Shown: positions 17,390 through 26,535 of the stretch, in pieces
How the letters are laid out: each line of letters opens with the position of its first letter
Position numbering within the stretch: position 1 is the first letter of the stretch
Assembly (NCBI GenBank): GCA_945861275.1
Contig: CAMATZ010000009.1
Span: 1-64,000 of the forward strand
Direction of reading: 5' to 3'
Source of the DNA: Bordetella parapertussis
GTDB lineage: Bacteria; Pseudomonadota; Gammaproteobacteria; Burkholderiales; SG8-41
DNA: 64,000 nucleotides
Translations under genes and position numbers: made by a program
The notes under the pieces: model-generated
Seen by the model: only the letters and a program-made list of their open reading frames with translations
What the model was told of the DNA's origin: nothing
Databases searched by the model: none

Positions 17390-18292
17390 TTACTGCGACA
17401 GCCCATACACATAAGCCGTCAGCAAATGAATCTTGCCCTCGTCCAGAAACCCTTTGTGTGCCGGCATCGCGCCCTTGCGGCCCCTGGTTATGCTCTCCAT
17501 GATCGCTGCATCCGATGCACCGTGTAGCCAGATGTCGTCAATCAGATTAGGCGCACCGATCTGGGTATTCCCCGTGCCTTTGGCGGTGTGGCAGGCCGCG
17601 CACAAGGTATCGAATTTTTCCTTGCCGCGCGTCGCGCGTATGCCGTCAAAAGTACGCCCGCCGAGTCTGAACACATAATGCATAATGTCGCGCACCGCTT
17701 CATCACCACCCACTGCGGCGCCCAGCGGCGGCATCATGCCGTTACGACCTTCCAGTATGCTGGTACGTATCGCTTCCGGCTCGCCGCCGTATAGCCAGTC
17801 CTGATCCTTGAGGCTGGGGAAGCCGCGTGATCCACCCGCGTCCGAGCCGTGACATTGCGCGCAATAGGTCAAAAACAGCCGTTGCCCCATCTGACGCGCT
17901 TCGGGATCCGCGGCCAGGGACTTGACATCCTGTTGCAAAAATTTGTCCAGTAGCGGGCCGTACACCGCCGCGGCCTGGGCTTGCTCGTCCTTGTATTGCG
18001 CGGTGGAACTCCATGCATATTTCCCCGCATAACTACCCAGCCCCGGATACAGCACAAGGTAGGCCGCGCTGAAAATAATAGTGATGACAAATAGCCATAC
18101 CCACCAGCGTGGAAGCGGGTTATTGCGCTCCACCAGATCTTCGTCCCATACGTGTCCCGTAGTGCCCACCTGTGCGCCAGGAGAAACACGCCGGCTCGAC
18201 AAACTCCAGAGAAGCAGCAGACACGCCACGATGCTCACCACCGTGATAACCGCGATGTAGATGCCCCAGGCGTCGTGGGTAAAATCACTCAT
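17390..18292 (-). CDS. ccoP: cbb3 oxidase di-heme cytochrome c subunit CcoP
   Basis: CcoP is the membrane-anchored electron entry subunit. The 300 residues contain two N-terminal membrane segments separated by the PLPRWWVWLF motif, then two c-type heme sites, CAQCHGSDAGG (about 145) and CAACHTAKGTG (about 232). The ATG at 18292 ([15 protein letters not shown]) is the family start and overlaps ccoQ by 8 bp. The longer open frame upstream is spurious. Confidence 0.97.
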   Translation of the reverse strand: MSDFTHDAWGIYIAVITVVSIVACLLLLWSLSSRRVSPGAQVGTTGHVWDEDLVERNNPLPRWWVWLFVITIIFSAAYLVLYPGLGSYAGKYAWSSTAQYKDEQAQAAAVYGPLLDKFLQQDVKSLAADPEARQMGQRLFLTYCAQCHGSDAGGSRGFPSLKDQDWLYGGEPEAIRTSILEGRNGMMPPLGAAVGGDEAVRDIMHYVFRLGGRTFDGIRATRGKEKFDTLCAACHTAKGTGNTQIGAPNLIDDIWLHGASDAAIMESITRGRKGAMPAHKGFLDEGKIHLLTAYVYGLSQ

Positions 18293-18494
18293 GCCCGCCG
18301 CCCGCCTTGATTGACTGCGGGTTTCCCGCGGCAACCGCATCGTCCGCGTCGTGCTCAAGCACGCTGCGCGCCGCCACTTCAAAATCGCCTCGCTTGCGGG
18401 AACTCCACGCCCACAACACAATGCCGACAAATGTGGCAAATGCCATCACCGTCATCAGCGAGCGCATCCATTCCAATTCAAGGGTCATGCTCAT
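18285..18494 (-). CDS. ccoQ: cbb3 oxidase small subunit CcoQ
   Basis: CcoQ is a small single-span subunit that stabilises the CcoNO-CcoP complex. The 69-residue product ([19 protein letters not shown]) has one membrane helix followed by the SSRKRGDFE stop-transfer motif typical of CcoQ. Its ATG at 18494 overlaps the ccoO stop (ATGA), and it ends inside the start of ccoP. An ATG two codons later is an alternative start. Confidence 0.92.
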   Translation of the reverse strand: MSMTLELEWMRSLMTVMAFATFVGIVLWAWSSRKRGDFEVAARSVLEHDADDAVAAGNPQSIKAGGGHE

Positions 18495-19111
18495 CTCACA
18501 TTTCTTAGCAGAATTCCCAGGCCTTGCAGATAGGCCACCACGGCATCCATTTCCGTTTTGCCCTTGACACTTTCCGCCGCTTTGGCGATATCGTCGTCGC
18601 TGTAAGGCACACCTACCCGGCGCAGCGCGCGCATCTTGCCGGGCAATACCCCGGCGTTCACCGGCGCCTTGTCCAGCCACGCATAGGCAGGCATGTTCGA
18701 CTCCGGCACCAGATCGCGCGGATTGATGAGATGCAATCGATGCCATTCGTCCGAATAACGCTGCCCCACACGCGCCAGATCCGGCCCGGTGCGCTTGGAA
18801 CCCCACAGGAACGGGTGGTCATAGACAAACTCGCCCGCCACCGAGTAGTGACCGTAGCGTTCAGTCTCCGCGCGAAAGGGACGAATCATCTGCGAGTGAC
18901 AATTGCCGCAGCCCTCGCGTATATAGATATCCCGCCCTTCCAGTTGCAACGCGGAATAGGGTTTGAGACCCGCGACGGCCTGGGTGGTGGATTTCTGGAA
19001 AAACAAGGGAACAATCTCCACCAGCCCGCCCACGCTGATCACCAGGATGACCAGGACAATCAACCACCCCACGTTGCGCTCGATAAATTCGTGTTTGGAT
19101 GCGCTGCTCAT
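18491..19111 (-). CDS. ccoO: cbb3 oxidase mono-heme cytochrome c subunit CcoO
   Basis: CcoO is the membrane-anchored c-type cytochrome that passes electrons from CcoP to the CcoN active site. The 206 residues have one N-terminal anchor ([23 protein letters not shown]) and a single heme motif [20 protein letters not shown] (about 68-87), with a distal Met in [11 protein letters not shown]. The ATG at 19111 ([13 protein letters not shown]) fits the family; upstream codons lie over the ccoN 3' end. Confidence 0.97.
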   Translation of the reverse strand: MSSASKHEFIERNVGWLIVLVILVISVGGLVEIVPLFFQKSTTQAVAGLKPYSALQLEGRDIYIREGCGNCHSQMIRPFRAETERYGHYSVAGEFVYDHPFLWGSKRTGPDLARVGQRYSDEWHRLHLINPRDLVPESNMPAYAWLDKAPVNAGVLPGKMRALRRVGVPYSDDDIAKAAESVKGKTEMDAVVAYLQGLGILLRNVR

Positions 19112-19121
19112 ACGCTTGCTC

Positions 19122-20564
19122 TCAGGCGTGCGCCGCGGCAACAGTGGCGGGAACGTCGTGCCGAACCAGGGGAATAGGCGCATCGAACGGGCGCTGCCCC
19201 GCCACGGTTTTCCACATATTCCACGCCATGATCAACATGCCGCTGAAGTACATCAGACCGCCGAGCAGGCGAATCATGTAGTACGGATAGGTTGCCTTCA
19301 CCGATTCCACAAAGCTGTAGGTCAGCGTGCCGTCGTCGTTCATCGCGCGCCACATCAATCCCTGCATCACGCCGGCGATCCACATCGCAGCGATGTAGAG
19401 CACGATGCCGATGGTCGCCACCCAGAAATGCAGCGTGATCGCCTTGATGCTGTGCATCTCGGTACGGCCATACACCCGCGGCATCAGATAGTAAAGGCTG
19501 CCGATCGACACCAGCCCCACCCAGCCCAGCGCGCCGGAATGCACATGCCCCACCGTCCAGTCGGTGTAGTGCGACAGGGCATTGACGGTCTTGATCGCCA
19601 TCATCGGGCCTTCAAAAGTGGACATGCCGTAGAACGACAGCGACACCACCAGGAATTTCAGTATCGGATCGGTGCGCAACTTGTGCCACGCGCCCGATAA
19701 CGTCATGATGCCGTTGATCATGCCGCCCCACGAGGGCGCCAGCAGGATCAGACTAAACACCATGCCCAGCGACTGCGCCCAATCGGGCAGCGCCGTGTAG
19801 TGCAGGTGGTGCGGACCCGCCCACATATAGGTAAAGATCAGCGCCCAGAAGTGAACCACCGACAGCCGGTAGGAATAGATCGGGCGCTGCGCCTGTTTCG
19901 GAATAAAGTAATACATCATCCCCAGAAAGCCGGCAGTAAGAAAGAAGCCCACCGCGTTGTGGCCATACCACCACTGAATCATCGCGTCCTGCACACCGGC
20001 GTAGGCCGAGTAGGATTTCCATAGTGTCACCGGCACCGCGGCACTGTTCACCAGATGCAGCACGGCCACGGTCAGGATAAAGGCGCCGAAGAACCAGTTG
20101 GCTACGTAAATGTGGGGCGTCTTGCGCTGGGCGATAGTGCCAAAAAAAACCACCGCGTACGACACCCACACCAGGGTAATCAGGACGTCGATAGGCCACT
20201 CCAACTCGGCGTATTCCTTGGCACTGGTGATCCCCAGCGGCAAGGTGACGGCCGCGAGCACGATGACCGCCTGCCATCCCCAAAAGGTAAACGCCGCCAG
20301 TCCGCCACAAAACAAACGTGCGTGACAGGTGCGTTGCACGATGTAATAGGAGGTCGAGAATAAAGCGCATCCGCCAAACGCAAAAATCACCGCGTTGGTA
20401 TGCAAAGGCCGCAGCCGTCCGTAGGACAGCCACGGCGCCAGATTCAATTCCGGCCAGATCAGTTGCGCCGCCAGCAGCACACCCACCAGCATACCGACGA
20501 TGCCCCACACCACGGCCATGATGCCGAACTGCCGCACGACTTTATAGTTGTAGGTGGACTGCAC
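19122..20564 (-). CDS. ccoN: cbb3-type cytochrome c oxidase subunit I CcoN
   Basis: CcoN is the catalytic heme-copper subunit (C-family), a high-affinity proton-pumping terminal oxidase for microaerobic respiration. The 480 residues span 12 membrane helices. Visible ligands are [10 protein letters not shown] (heme b), [12 protein letters not shown] (CuB His), [13 protein letters not shown] (two CuB His) and [14 protein letters not shown] (heme ligands). It leads the operon ccoNOQPGH, with a perfect FNR-type box upstream. Confidence 0.98.
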   Translation of the reverse strand: MQSTYNYKVVRQFGIMAVVWGIVGMLVGVLLAAQLIWPELNLAPWLSYGRLRPLHTNAVIFAFGGCALFSTSYYIVQRTCHARLFCGGLAAFTFWGWQAVIVLAAVTLPLGITSAKEYAELEWPIDVLITLVWVSYAVVFFGTIAQRKTPHIYVANWFFGAFILTVAVLHLVNSAAVPVTLWKSYSAYAGVQDAMIQWWYGHNAVGFFLTAGFLGMMYYFIPKQAQRPIYSYRLSVVHFWALIFTYMWAGPHHLHYTALPDWAQSLGMVFSLILLAPSWGGMINGIMTLSGAWHKLRTDPILKFLVVSLSFYGMSTFEGPMMAIKTVNALSHYTDWTVGHVHSGALGWVGLVSIGSLYYLMPRVYGRTEMHSIKAITLHFWVATIGIVLYIAAMWIAGVMQGLMWRAMNDDGTLTYSFVESVKATYPYYMIRLLGGLMYFSGMLIMAWNMWKTVAGQRPFDAPIPLVRHDVPATVAAAHA

Positions 20565-20606
20565 GAAGATACGTCTCCCTTGATCGCGAACCGCACTGTG
20601 ACGGCA

Positions 20607-20648
20607 ATCGTATCCAGACCCCGCCCGGACCCAATTGATTTAGATCAA
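20607..20648 (-). promoter_or_regulatory. FNR-type promoter of ccoNOQPGH
   Basis: TTGATTTAGATCAA at 20635-20648 is a perfect dyad. TACGAT at 20607-20612 is a good -10, predicting a start near 20600 with the box at about -41. It lies between ccoS and ccoN, so the oxidase operon can be transcribed independently of the assembly operon upstream. Confidence 0.82.
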
Positions 20649-20661
20649 TCCAGCGGTGGTC

Positions 20662-20802
20662 TCAATCGTCATCCATCAAAATGCGCTGCGCGGGAGCGTC
20701 CAGATCATCAAACTGCCCGCCGTGCAGTGCCCACCAGAATGCGGCGCCGATCACGAACACCAGTACCACTGACATGGGAATCAACAGATAAAGAATGTCC
20801 AT
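20662..20802 (-). CDS. ccoS: cbb3 oxidase maturation protein CcoS
   Basis: This 46-residue open frame (MDILYLLIPMSVVLVFVIGA, then AFWWALHGGQFDDLD and a short acidic end) is CcoS. It has one membrane helix followed by the invariant FWWA...GQFDDLD motif. CcoS is required for cofactor insertion into cbb3 oxidase in Rhodobacter. It begins 2 bp after ccoI, so the two are one unit, and it ends 13 bp before the ccoN FNR-type box. Confidence 0.93.
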   Translation of the reverse strand: MDILYLLIPMSVVLVFVIGAAFWWALHGGQFDDLDAPAQRILMDDD

Positions 20803-20804
20803 GA

Positions 20805-23282
20805 CTAACGCTGCGCCTGCGCGCGCGGCGGCGGCTCGCGCAAGCGCAATGCATTGCCGATAACCAGCAACGAAGAGGCGGACATGCCGATGGCCGCGAT
20901 CAAGGGCGTCACCAGCCCCATGATCGCCAGCGGCACCGCAATCGCGTTGTAGACCACGGCCCAGATGAAATTCTGGCGAATAATGCGCAGGGTGCGGCGT
21001 GCGATGGTCACCGCTTCCAGCAGCGGCTCGATGCGGTCTGTCAGCAGCGCCACATCCGCGTTAAGGCGCGCCAGATCAGCGCCGGCCGCCATCGCCACCG
21101 ACACCTGCGCCTGCGCCAGCACCGGCGCGTCGTTGACGCCATCGCCGATAACCGCAACCACCGCGCCGTCTGCTTGCAGCGTGCGCACGTAGTCCAGTTT
21201 TTCCGCAGGCGTCGCATCACCACTGGAGAAATGAATGCGCAACTGTCGCGCCACGCGCTTGACGCATGGCGTGCGGTCGCCTGACAACAAATGAACTTCC
21301 CGGCACTGCGCCGACAGCGCATGCACCACGCGCGGCGCATCGGGGCGCAGGGTATCGCCGAGGGTGAATAACGCTATCCACTGGTGCTCACTGCCTAACG
21401 CCACAGTGGTCACATCATCGCTGACAAACACCAACTCGTGAGGCAGTGGCAAGCCATGCCCTTCGGCGACAAACCGCGGCGATCCGATACGCAAGCGCAC
21501 ACCACCGATGGTGCCGGCTATGCCCCTGCCTGTGACATGGCGTATTTCGCCGGCCTGATATTGGGTAGGCCCCGCCGCCGCCAGCGCACGTCCCACCGGA
21601 TGTGCGGACGACGCCTCCAGCGCCGCCGCCATCGCGAGCACGGTCTCCCGATCCTGCTGCGCAAGAAGCAGCACCCCGATGAGGCCCATGCGCCCGCTGG
21701 TCACGGTACCGGTTTTATCAAACACAAAATGCGTGGCCCGCGCCAGCGTTTCGAGCGCATGTCCACGCGTGATCAGAATGCCGCGCCGCGACAGACTGCC
21801 GGTGGCAGTAATCAGTGCCGCGGGCGTCGCCAGTGACAGCGCGCACGGACAGGTCACCACCAGCAGGGAAATGGTCACCCACAGCACGCGATCCCTGTCG
21901 ATAAACCACCAACTGACAGCGCTGAGCGCAACCACCACCAGCAGCGCGAGCACAAATTTTCCGGCGACCCAGTCCGCCAGCGATGCAAGGCGCGGCTTGG
22001 CTTCCAATGCGCGATCCATCAGCCGTACCAGGCCGGCCACCCGGGTCTGCTGACCGGTATGTTCCAGGCGTGCGATGAGCATGCCTTCGCCATTCACGGA
22101 GCCTGCGATGATGCGGTCACCCGCTGTTCTCGATAGCGGTGAGGGCTCGCCGGTCAGCAACGCTTCATTGACGCTGCTGTATCCTTCCACCACCACGCCA
22201 TCACCCGGCACCGCGGCGCCGGGCTTGATCTCCACCATGTCGCCCGGCCGCAACAAAGCCACGGGCACTTCCTCACGCACGTTCACATCCGGAAATCGCG
22301 GCAGGCGCACGGCGATAGCGGGCGCCAGCCGCGCCAGCCGGTCCTGCTCGCGCGCGGCAAGCGTACGGGCGTTCAATTCCAGATAACGCGCACCCAGCAG
22401 CAGAAACACAAACATGCACACCGAATCGTAGTAGACCGCGCCGCTTCCGCTGAGGGTTGCCACTACGCTTGCAGCAAACGCCGTCAAAATGCCGGCGCTG
22501 ACCGGCACATCCATGGTGAGTGAGCGCAGCCGCAAGCCACGCCATGCGCCGTGATAAAAAGGAACCGCCGACCAGAGCATCACCGGCAGGGTCAGCACCA
22601 GCCCCGCGTACTGCATCAGCCGTTCAATGGCGGCGGGCATTTCCCCGTCCGCCACATAAGCGGGAAACGCAACCATCATCACCTGCATCATGCCGAACGC
22701 GGCCACAAACAAGCGCCACAGCAGCGTGCGGCGTTCGCGCGCGAGCATCCCTTCGGAGCGCTTGCTGTCATACAGATGCGCCTGATAGCCCAGCGCTGAT
22801 ATTGCGGCGAGAATCACGCTCAAGGCGAGGCGCGACTCATCCCACGAAATCCGCAGGCGCAGCGTGCCATGATTCACTGTCGCGGTGATTACACCGTCGA
22901 GCCGTAGAAGGCGTTGTTCAATCAGCCACAGACACGCCGCGCAGGTCACGCCTTCGAGCAGCAACGCGGCCTCGCGTGTCCGCTCATCGACGCGCAGCAC
23001 ATAACCGTCCTGCACCTCGGGCAGATCGAAATGCGAAAATTTCCGTGTGGCAGCGCCACCCGCTGCAGCAGATGGCGCAAACGCGTTACGGTTGCGGTAA
23101 TAGGCGTCCAGCCCCTGCCCGGCTATCAACGCCGCCACCGCCTGACAACCGCGGCAGCAGGTGGCACGGCTGACGCCACTCACTACCACGGCATAGGCGC
23201 GTGTGCGTAATGGCAATCCACAATGAAAACAATCACTTAAGGCAGGAGTTGGCGCCCCGTCCAGCGCCGCTACGCTGTTCAT
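20805..23282 (-). CDS. ccoI: Copper-exporting P-type ATPase CcoI (FixI) for cbb3 assembly
   Basis: This P1B-type ATPase moves copper across the inner membrane to supply the CuB site of CcoN. In order, the 825 residues show a CFHCG...CCRGC N-terminal metal-binding segment typical of CcoI, an HMA domain with GVTCAACLWLIE (about 112), a TGEPSPLSR actuator loop, the membrane CPC motif (VVTCPCALSLATP), the phosphorylation motif FDKTGTVTSG, and GDGVNDAP. The ATG at 23282 overlaps the stop of the hemerythrin gene (ATGA). Confidence 0.95.
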   Translation of the reverse strand: MNSVAALDGAPTPALSDCFHCGLPLRTRAYAVVVSGVSRATCCRGCQAVAALIAGQGLDAYYRNRNAFAPSAAAGGAATRKFSHFDLPEVQDGYVLRVDERTREAALLLEGVTCAACLWLIEQRLLRLDGVITATVNHGTLRLRISWDESRLALSVILAAISALGYQAHLYDSKRSEGMLARERRTLLWRLFVAAFGMMQVMMVAFPAYVADGEMPAAIERLMQYAGLVLTLPVMLWSAVPFYHGAWRGLRLRSLTMDVPVSAGILTAFAASVVATLSGSGAVYYDSVCMFVFLLLGARYLELNARTLAAREQDRLARLAPAIAVRLPRFPDVNVREEVPVALLRPGDMVEIKPGAAVPGDGVVVEGYSSVNEALLTGEPSPLSRTAGDRIIAGSVNGEGMLIARLEHTGQQTRVAGLVRLMDRALEAKPRLASLADWVAGKFVLALLVVVALSAVSWWFIDRDRVLWVTISLLVVTCPCALSLATPAALITATGSLSRRGILITRGHALETLARATHFVFDKTGTVTSGRMGLIGVLLLAQQDRETVLAMAAALEASSAHPVGRALAAAGPTQYQAGEIRHVTGRGIAGTIGGVRLRIGSPRFVAEGHGLPLPHELVFVSDDVTTVALGSEHQWIALFTLGDTLRPDAPRVVHALSAQCREVHLLSGDRTPCVKRVARQLRIHFSSGDATPAEKLDYVRTLQADGAVVAVIGDGVNDAPVLAQAQVSVAMAAGADLARLNADVALLTDRIEPLLEAVTIARRTLRIIRQNFIWAVVYNAIAVPLAIMGLVTPLIAAIGMSASSLLVIGNALRLREPPPRAQAQR

Positions 23283-23890
23283 GGCCACCGCTCTAAACGG
23301 GTGGCCGGAAAAAGGCTTTGCTTCAGTTTGCGTGGCACCAACATCTGGATACGCTGTAGAAACCGTGCGAATTCCTCGCGGCGATTGTTGCCGAACAGAG
23401 GATCGTCGTTTTGGTTAAAGGCAGCAGCAATGCGCGTCCAGTTCTGCGGGCTGATGATGTCACGGCTATGATTGAGAAGCGCCTCCTCGCTACGCATGTG
23501 TTCAACCATCTGCGCGGCATAGGCATCGACACCCGCCCGCAGGGTAGCGAGCATACCGGGCGCACCACCCTGATAGTGCACCAGCTGACGATACAAATCG
23601 GCAACCGCGCGCGCACTATTCTCGTGTTGCGCTTGCAATGCGCTGATCAGATCGTCAAATTCAGACGTCGCTGCGCGCAACCGCCTGAATATATATTCAT
23701 CTTCCTTGGGATGGTGGCAACGCTCCTGAAAGACATCTATGTAATAAAGCGCGGCCGCGAACAGAGCGAATTCCGGTTCACCGTGGCCCGCTTCAACCTT
23801 GCGCAACAGTTGCTGCAGCGTATGCAATACCGCGCCCAGCGCGCGGTGTTCCGCTATGATGGTGGCAATCGCTACATCCCTGTCGCTCAT
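23279..23890 (-). CDS. Hemerythrin-domain protein leading the ccoI-ccoS operon
   Basis: This 203-residue cytoplasmic protein has the HHE cation-binding (hemerythrin) pattern: His15 in AEHRALG, His59-His60-Pro with Glu63/Glu65 (HHPKEDE), His89-Glu90 (QAQHEN), and His131 with Glu135 (EHMRSEE). These are enough ligands for a diiron site that could bind oxygen or NO, or be redox-sensitive. The ATG at 23890 (MSDRDVAIATI) is taken as the start; the longer frame crosses the promoter. It overlaps ccoI by 4 bp and has its own FNR-type box, tying it to low-oxygen oxidase assembly. Confidence 0.88.
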   Translation of the reverse strand: MSDRDVAIATIIAEHRALGAVLHTLQQLLRKVEAGHGEPEFALFAAALYYIDVFQERCHHPKEDEYIFRRLRAATSEFDDLISALQAQHENSARAVADLYRQLVHYQGGAPGMLATLRAGVDAYAAQMVEHMRSEEALLNHSRDIISPQNWTRIAAAFNQNDDPLFGNNRREEFARFLQRIQMLVPRKLKQSLFPATRLERWP

Positions 23891-23938
23891 GCTGGCGTTC
23901 CTGATTGGCGCTGCGCGTGCAAGCGCATTCACCGCCGC

Positions 23939-23980
23939 ACTATTGCGCGTCCGCAGCGGCGATGCGTTGATCCAGATCAA
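23939..23980 (-). promoter_or_regulatory. FNR-type promoter of hemerythrin-ccoI-ccoS
   Basis: TTGATCCAGATCAA at 23967-23980 is a perfect dyad about 77 bp upstream of the hemerythrin ATG. AATAGT at 23939-23944 is a weak candidate -10 at the right spacing. Confidence 0.76.
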
Positions 23981-24054
23981 ACAGCCGCATACAAGGCGGA
24001 CTTATGACGACACCGGCCCGCCCGCCACTGCGCCACCTGCCTGTGCGCAGCGGT

Positions 24055-26535
24055 TCACGCGGCGCCAAATACGCGCCGCGCATGCTTTGCGGCTTCGACA
24101 CCAACCACCCCGGCAACACCTGCCGCAAACGCCAGCAACAGGTCCAGCATCGTCAGTGCCTCGAATCGAAACAGTCCGGCCATCGCTGGCACATACACCG
24201 AGGCCGCCAGTGCGGCCAGCGTACCGGATACAATCCACCACAGCGCGGGATTCGGTTGCGCGAAGGTGGCGATGAAGGATTTTTCGTCAGCACGATTGGC
24301 GAAGATCAGCGCCAGATTACCGAACACGATGGCGGCAAACGCCAGTGCGCGCGCTTCCCCCTCGCTGCGCCCGTGCGCGAGCACCCAGCCGTACGCCAGG
24401 CACACTGAAATCAATACCGCCACGCCGGACAGCAAACTCGCGCCGACCGTGCGCGCATTGAATAATGGCTGCGCGGGGTCACGCGGTGGTTGCGTCATGG
24501 CATCTTCATCGCCGGCTTCGGCCTCAAACACAATGGAACACGCGGGATCAATAATGAATTCCAGAAATACCACATGCACCGGGAACAACACCAGCGGCCA
24601 GCCTAGCGCCAGCGGCAAAAACGCCATGCCCACCGTCGGCACATGCACCGCAATGATGTAGCACATGGCATTGCGGATATTGCGGTAAATGCGGCGCCCC
24701 AGCTGCACCGTTTCGACGATCGAGCCAAAATCGTCGTTAATCAGCACCAGCGACGATGCTTCGCGCGCGACATCGGTGCCGCGCAAACCCATCGCCACGC
24801 CGATATGCGCGGCCTTGAGTGCCGGCGCATCATTCACGCCGTCACCGGTCATTGCCACCACTTCGCCGTCGGTCTTGTACGCCATCACCAGCCGCAACTT
24901 TTGTTCTGGCGCAATGCGCGCATAGACCTGAACACGTGCAGCGGCCTGCGCCAGTTCGGCATCGCTCATTGCCGCGATTTCGGCGCCGGTCAGCGCACCG
25001 TTTTCGATGTTGATGCCCGCCTGCCGCGCGATGGCCAGTGCCGTGCCCGGATGATCGCCGGTAATCATGACCACGCGTATGCCCGCGCGACGGCATTCGG
25101 CCACCGCAGAGGGCACGGAAGCACGCAGCGGATCCGCCAGCGCCACAAAGCCCAGCCAGCGGAAAGGATAGCGCGCGGGGTCAGGCAGCCACGCGGCATT
25201 GCCCCACGCCGCTTCAGCCACCGCCAACAACCTGAGACCGTGGTGTGCCGCGTAAGTCATTTCATTTATCGCACGCGCATGCGCAGCAGCATCCATCGCG
25301 CACAATGCCAGCACGGTTTCCGGCGCGCCTTTGATCACCACTCGACGCTCGCCACTCGGGGAACGCCAGCCGTGACACATCGCAAGAAACCCCGGATGCA
25401 GAGGATAGTCGGCGTCCAGGCGCCACGCATTGCGCATCGTGACTACCGACGGCACTGCGTCAGCAGCGGCCGCAAGAATCGCGCGCTCCATCGGATCAAA
25501 CGGCTCCAGTTCACACGCCAGCGCAGCAGCCTCCAATAAATGGGACGCCTGCACATCAGGTTTGCGCCAGACGCCTTCACAAAACACCTCAGCCACGCTC
25601 ATACGGTTTTCAGTAAGGGTGCCCGTTTTGTCCACGCACAACACTGTCGTCGCACCGAGCATTTCCACCGCCGGTATGCGCCGCGTGAGTACCCCGTGAC
25701 GCCCGATGCGCCACGCGCCCAGCGCGAGAAACACCGTCAGCACCAGCGGAAATTCCTCGGGCAGTATCGCCATCGCCAGCGTGAGGCCGGCCAGTATCCC
25801 CGCCAGCCAGTCATTGCGCAGCAGGGCATACGACACCGCGAGCACGGTGCACAACACGATGGCAATGATTGCGATAAATCGCACCACGCGGCCGGTTTCA
25901 ATCTGCAGGGCCGTCTTGCCGGTCTCGATCGTAGCCAGCGACACCCCGATGCGGCCCATCTCCGTACGGCTGCCGGTAGCTGCAACCTCGGCCCGCCCCT
26001 GCCCTTTAATCACCAGCGTGCCGGAAAATACACGGCTCTCGCGCACATCCGCCGTTGACACATTTTTTTCCACTGGCAACGACTCGCCGGTCAACAATGA
26101 TTCGTCAACCATCAAACCATTTACCGAGAGCAGCACTGCATCGGCCGGAATGCGGTCACCCTCGGATAAAATCAGCAAATCGCCACGCACGGTCTGCGCA
26201 CCCGCGATGCGCTGTTCGATGCCGTCGCGCACCACATGCGCACGCGGGCTCGACAGGTCGCGCAGCGCCTCCAGCGCGCGTTCGGTCTTGCGCTCCTGAA
26301 ACACGGTGATGGCAAGCACCACCAGCACCGAAGCGCCCAACACCAGCGCCTCGCGCACATCGCCGAGCAAGAGATAAATGACCGCGCCGCCGATCAGCAG
26401 CAGAAACATCGGCTCGCGCACGACTTCGACCGCGATCGCCAGTGTGTGGCGCGGACCCGCTACCGGCAACACATTCGGGCCATCCTCCAGCAGCCGCTGC
26501 TGCGCCTCGGCCGCGGATAGCCCCGCGTGACTCAT
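24055..26535 (-). CDS. P-type cation-transporting ATPase (P2-like, ion undetermined)
   Basis: This is an 826-residue inner-membrane ion pump. It has a short N-terminal cation-ATPase domain (GLSAAEAQQRLLEDGPN), the actuator motif LTGESLPVEK, the membrane motif LPEEFPLVLTVFLALG, the phosphorylation site DKTGTLTENRMS, TGDGVNDAPALKAAHIG, and a C-terminal bundle with EFIIDPACSIVFEAE. PEEFP replaces the PEGLP of calcium pumps and the CPC of heavy-metal pumps, so the ion is uncertain. Its ATG overlaps the stop of the acyl-CoA synthetase (ATGA), giving a two-gene operon under an FNR-type box. Confidence 0.88.
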   Translation of the reverse strand: MSHAGLSAAEAQQRLLEDGPNVLPVAGPRHTLAIAVEVVREPMFLLLIGGAVIYLLLGDVREALVLGASVLVVLAITVFQERKTERALEALRDLSSPRAHVVRDGIEQRIAGAQTVRGDLLILSEGDRIPADAVLLSVNGLMVDESLLTGESLPVEKNVSTADVRESRVFSGTLVIKGQGRAEVAATGSRTEMGRIGVSLATIETGKTALQIETGRVVRFIAIIAIVLCTVLAVSYALLRNDWLAGILAGLTLAMAILPEEFPLVLTVFLALGAWRIGRHGVLTRRIPAVEMLGATTVLCVDKTGTLTENRMSVAEVFCEGVWRKPDVQASHLLEAAALACELEPFDPMERAILAAAADAVPSVVTMRNAWRLDADYPLHPGFLAMCHGWRSPSGERRVVIKGAPETVLALCAMDAAAHARAINEMTYAAHHGLRLLAVAEAAWGNAAWLPDPARYPFRWLGFVALADPLRASVPSAVAECRRAGIRVVMITGDHPGTALAIARQAGINIENGALTGAEIAAMSDAELAQAAARVQVYARIAPEQKLRLVMAYKTDGEVVAMTGDGVNDAPALKAAHIGVAMGLRGTDVAREASSLVLINDDFGSIVETVQLGRRIYRNIRNAMCYIIAVHVPTVGMAFLPLALGWPLVLFPVHVVFLEFIIDPACSIVFEAEAGDEDAMTQPPRDPAQPLFNARTVGASLLSGVAVLISVCLAYGWVLAHGRSEGEARALAFAAIVFGNLALIFANRADEKSFIATFAQPNPALWWIVSGTLAALAASVYVPAMAGLFRFEALTMLDLLLAFAAGVAGVVGVEAAKHARRVFGAA

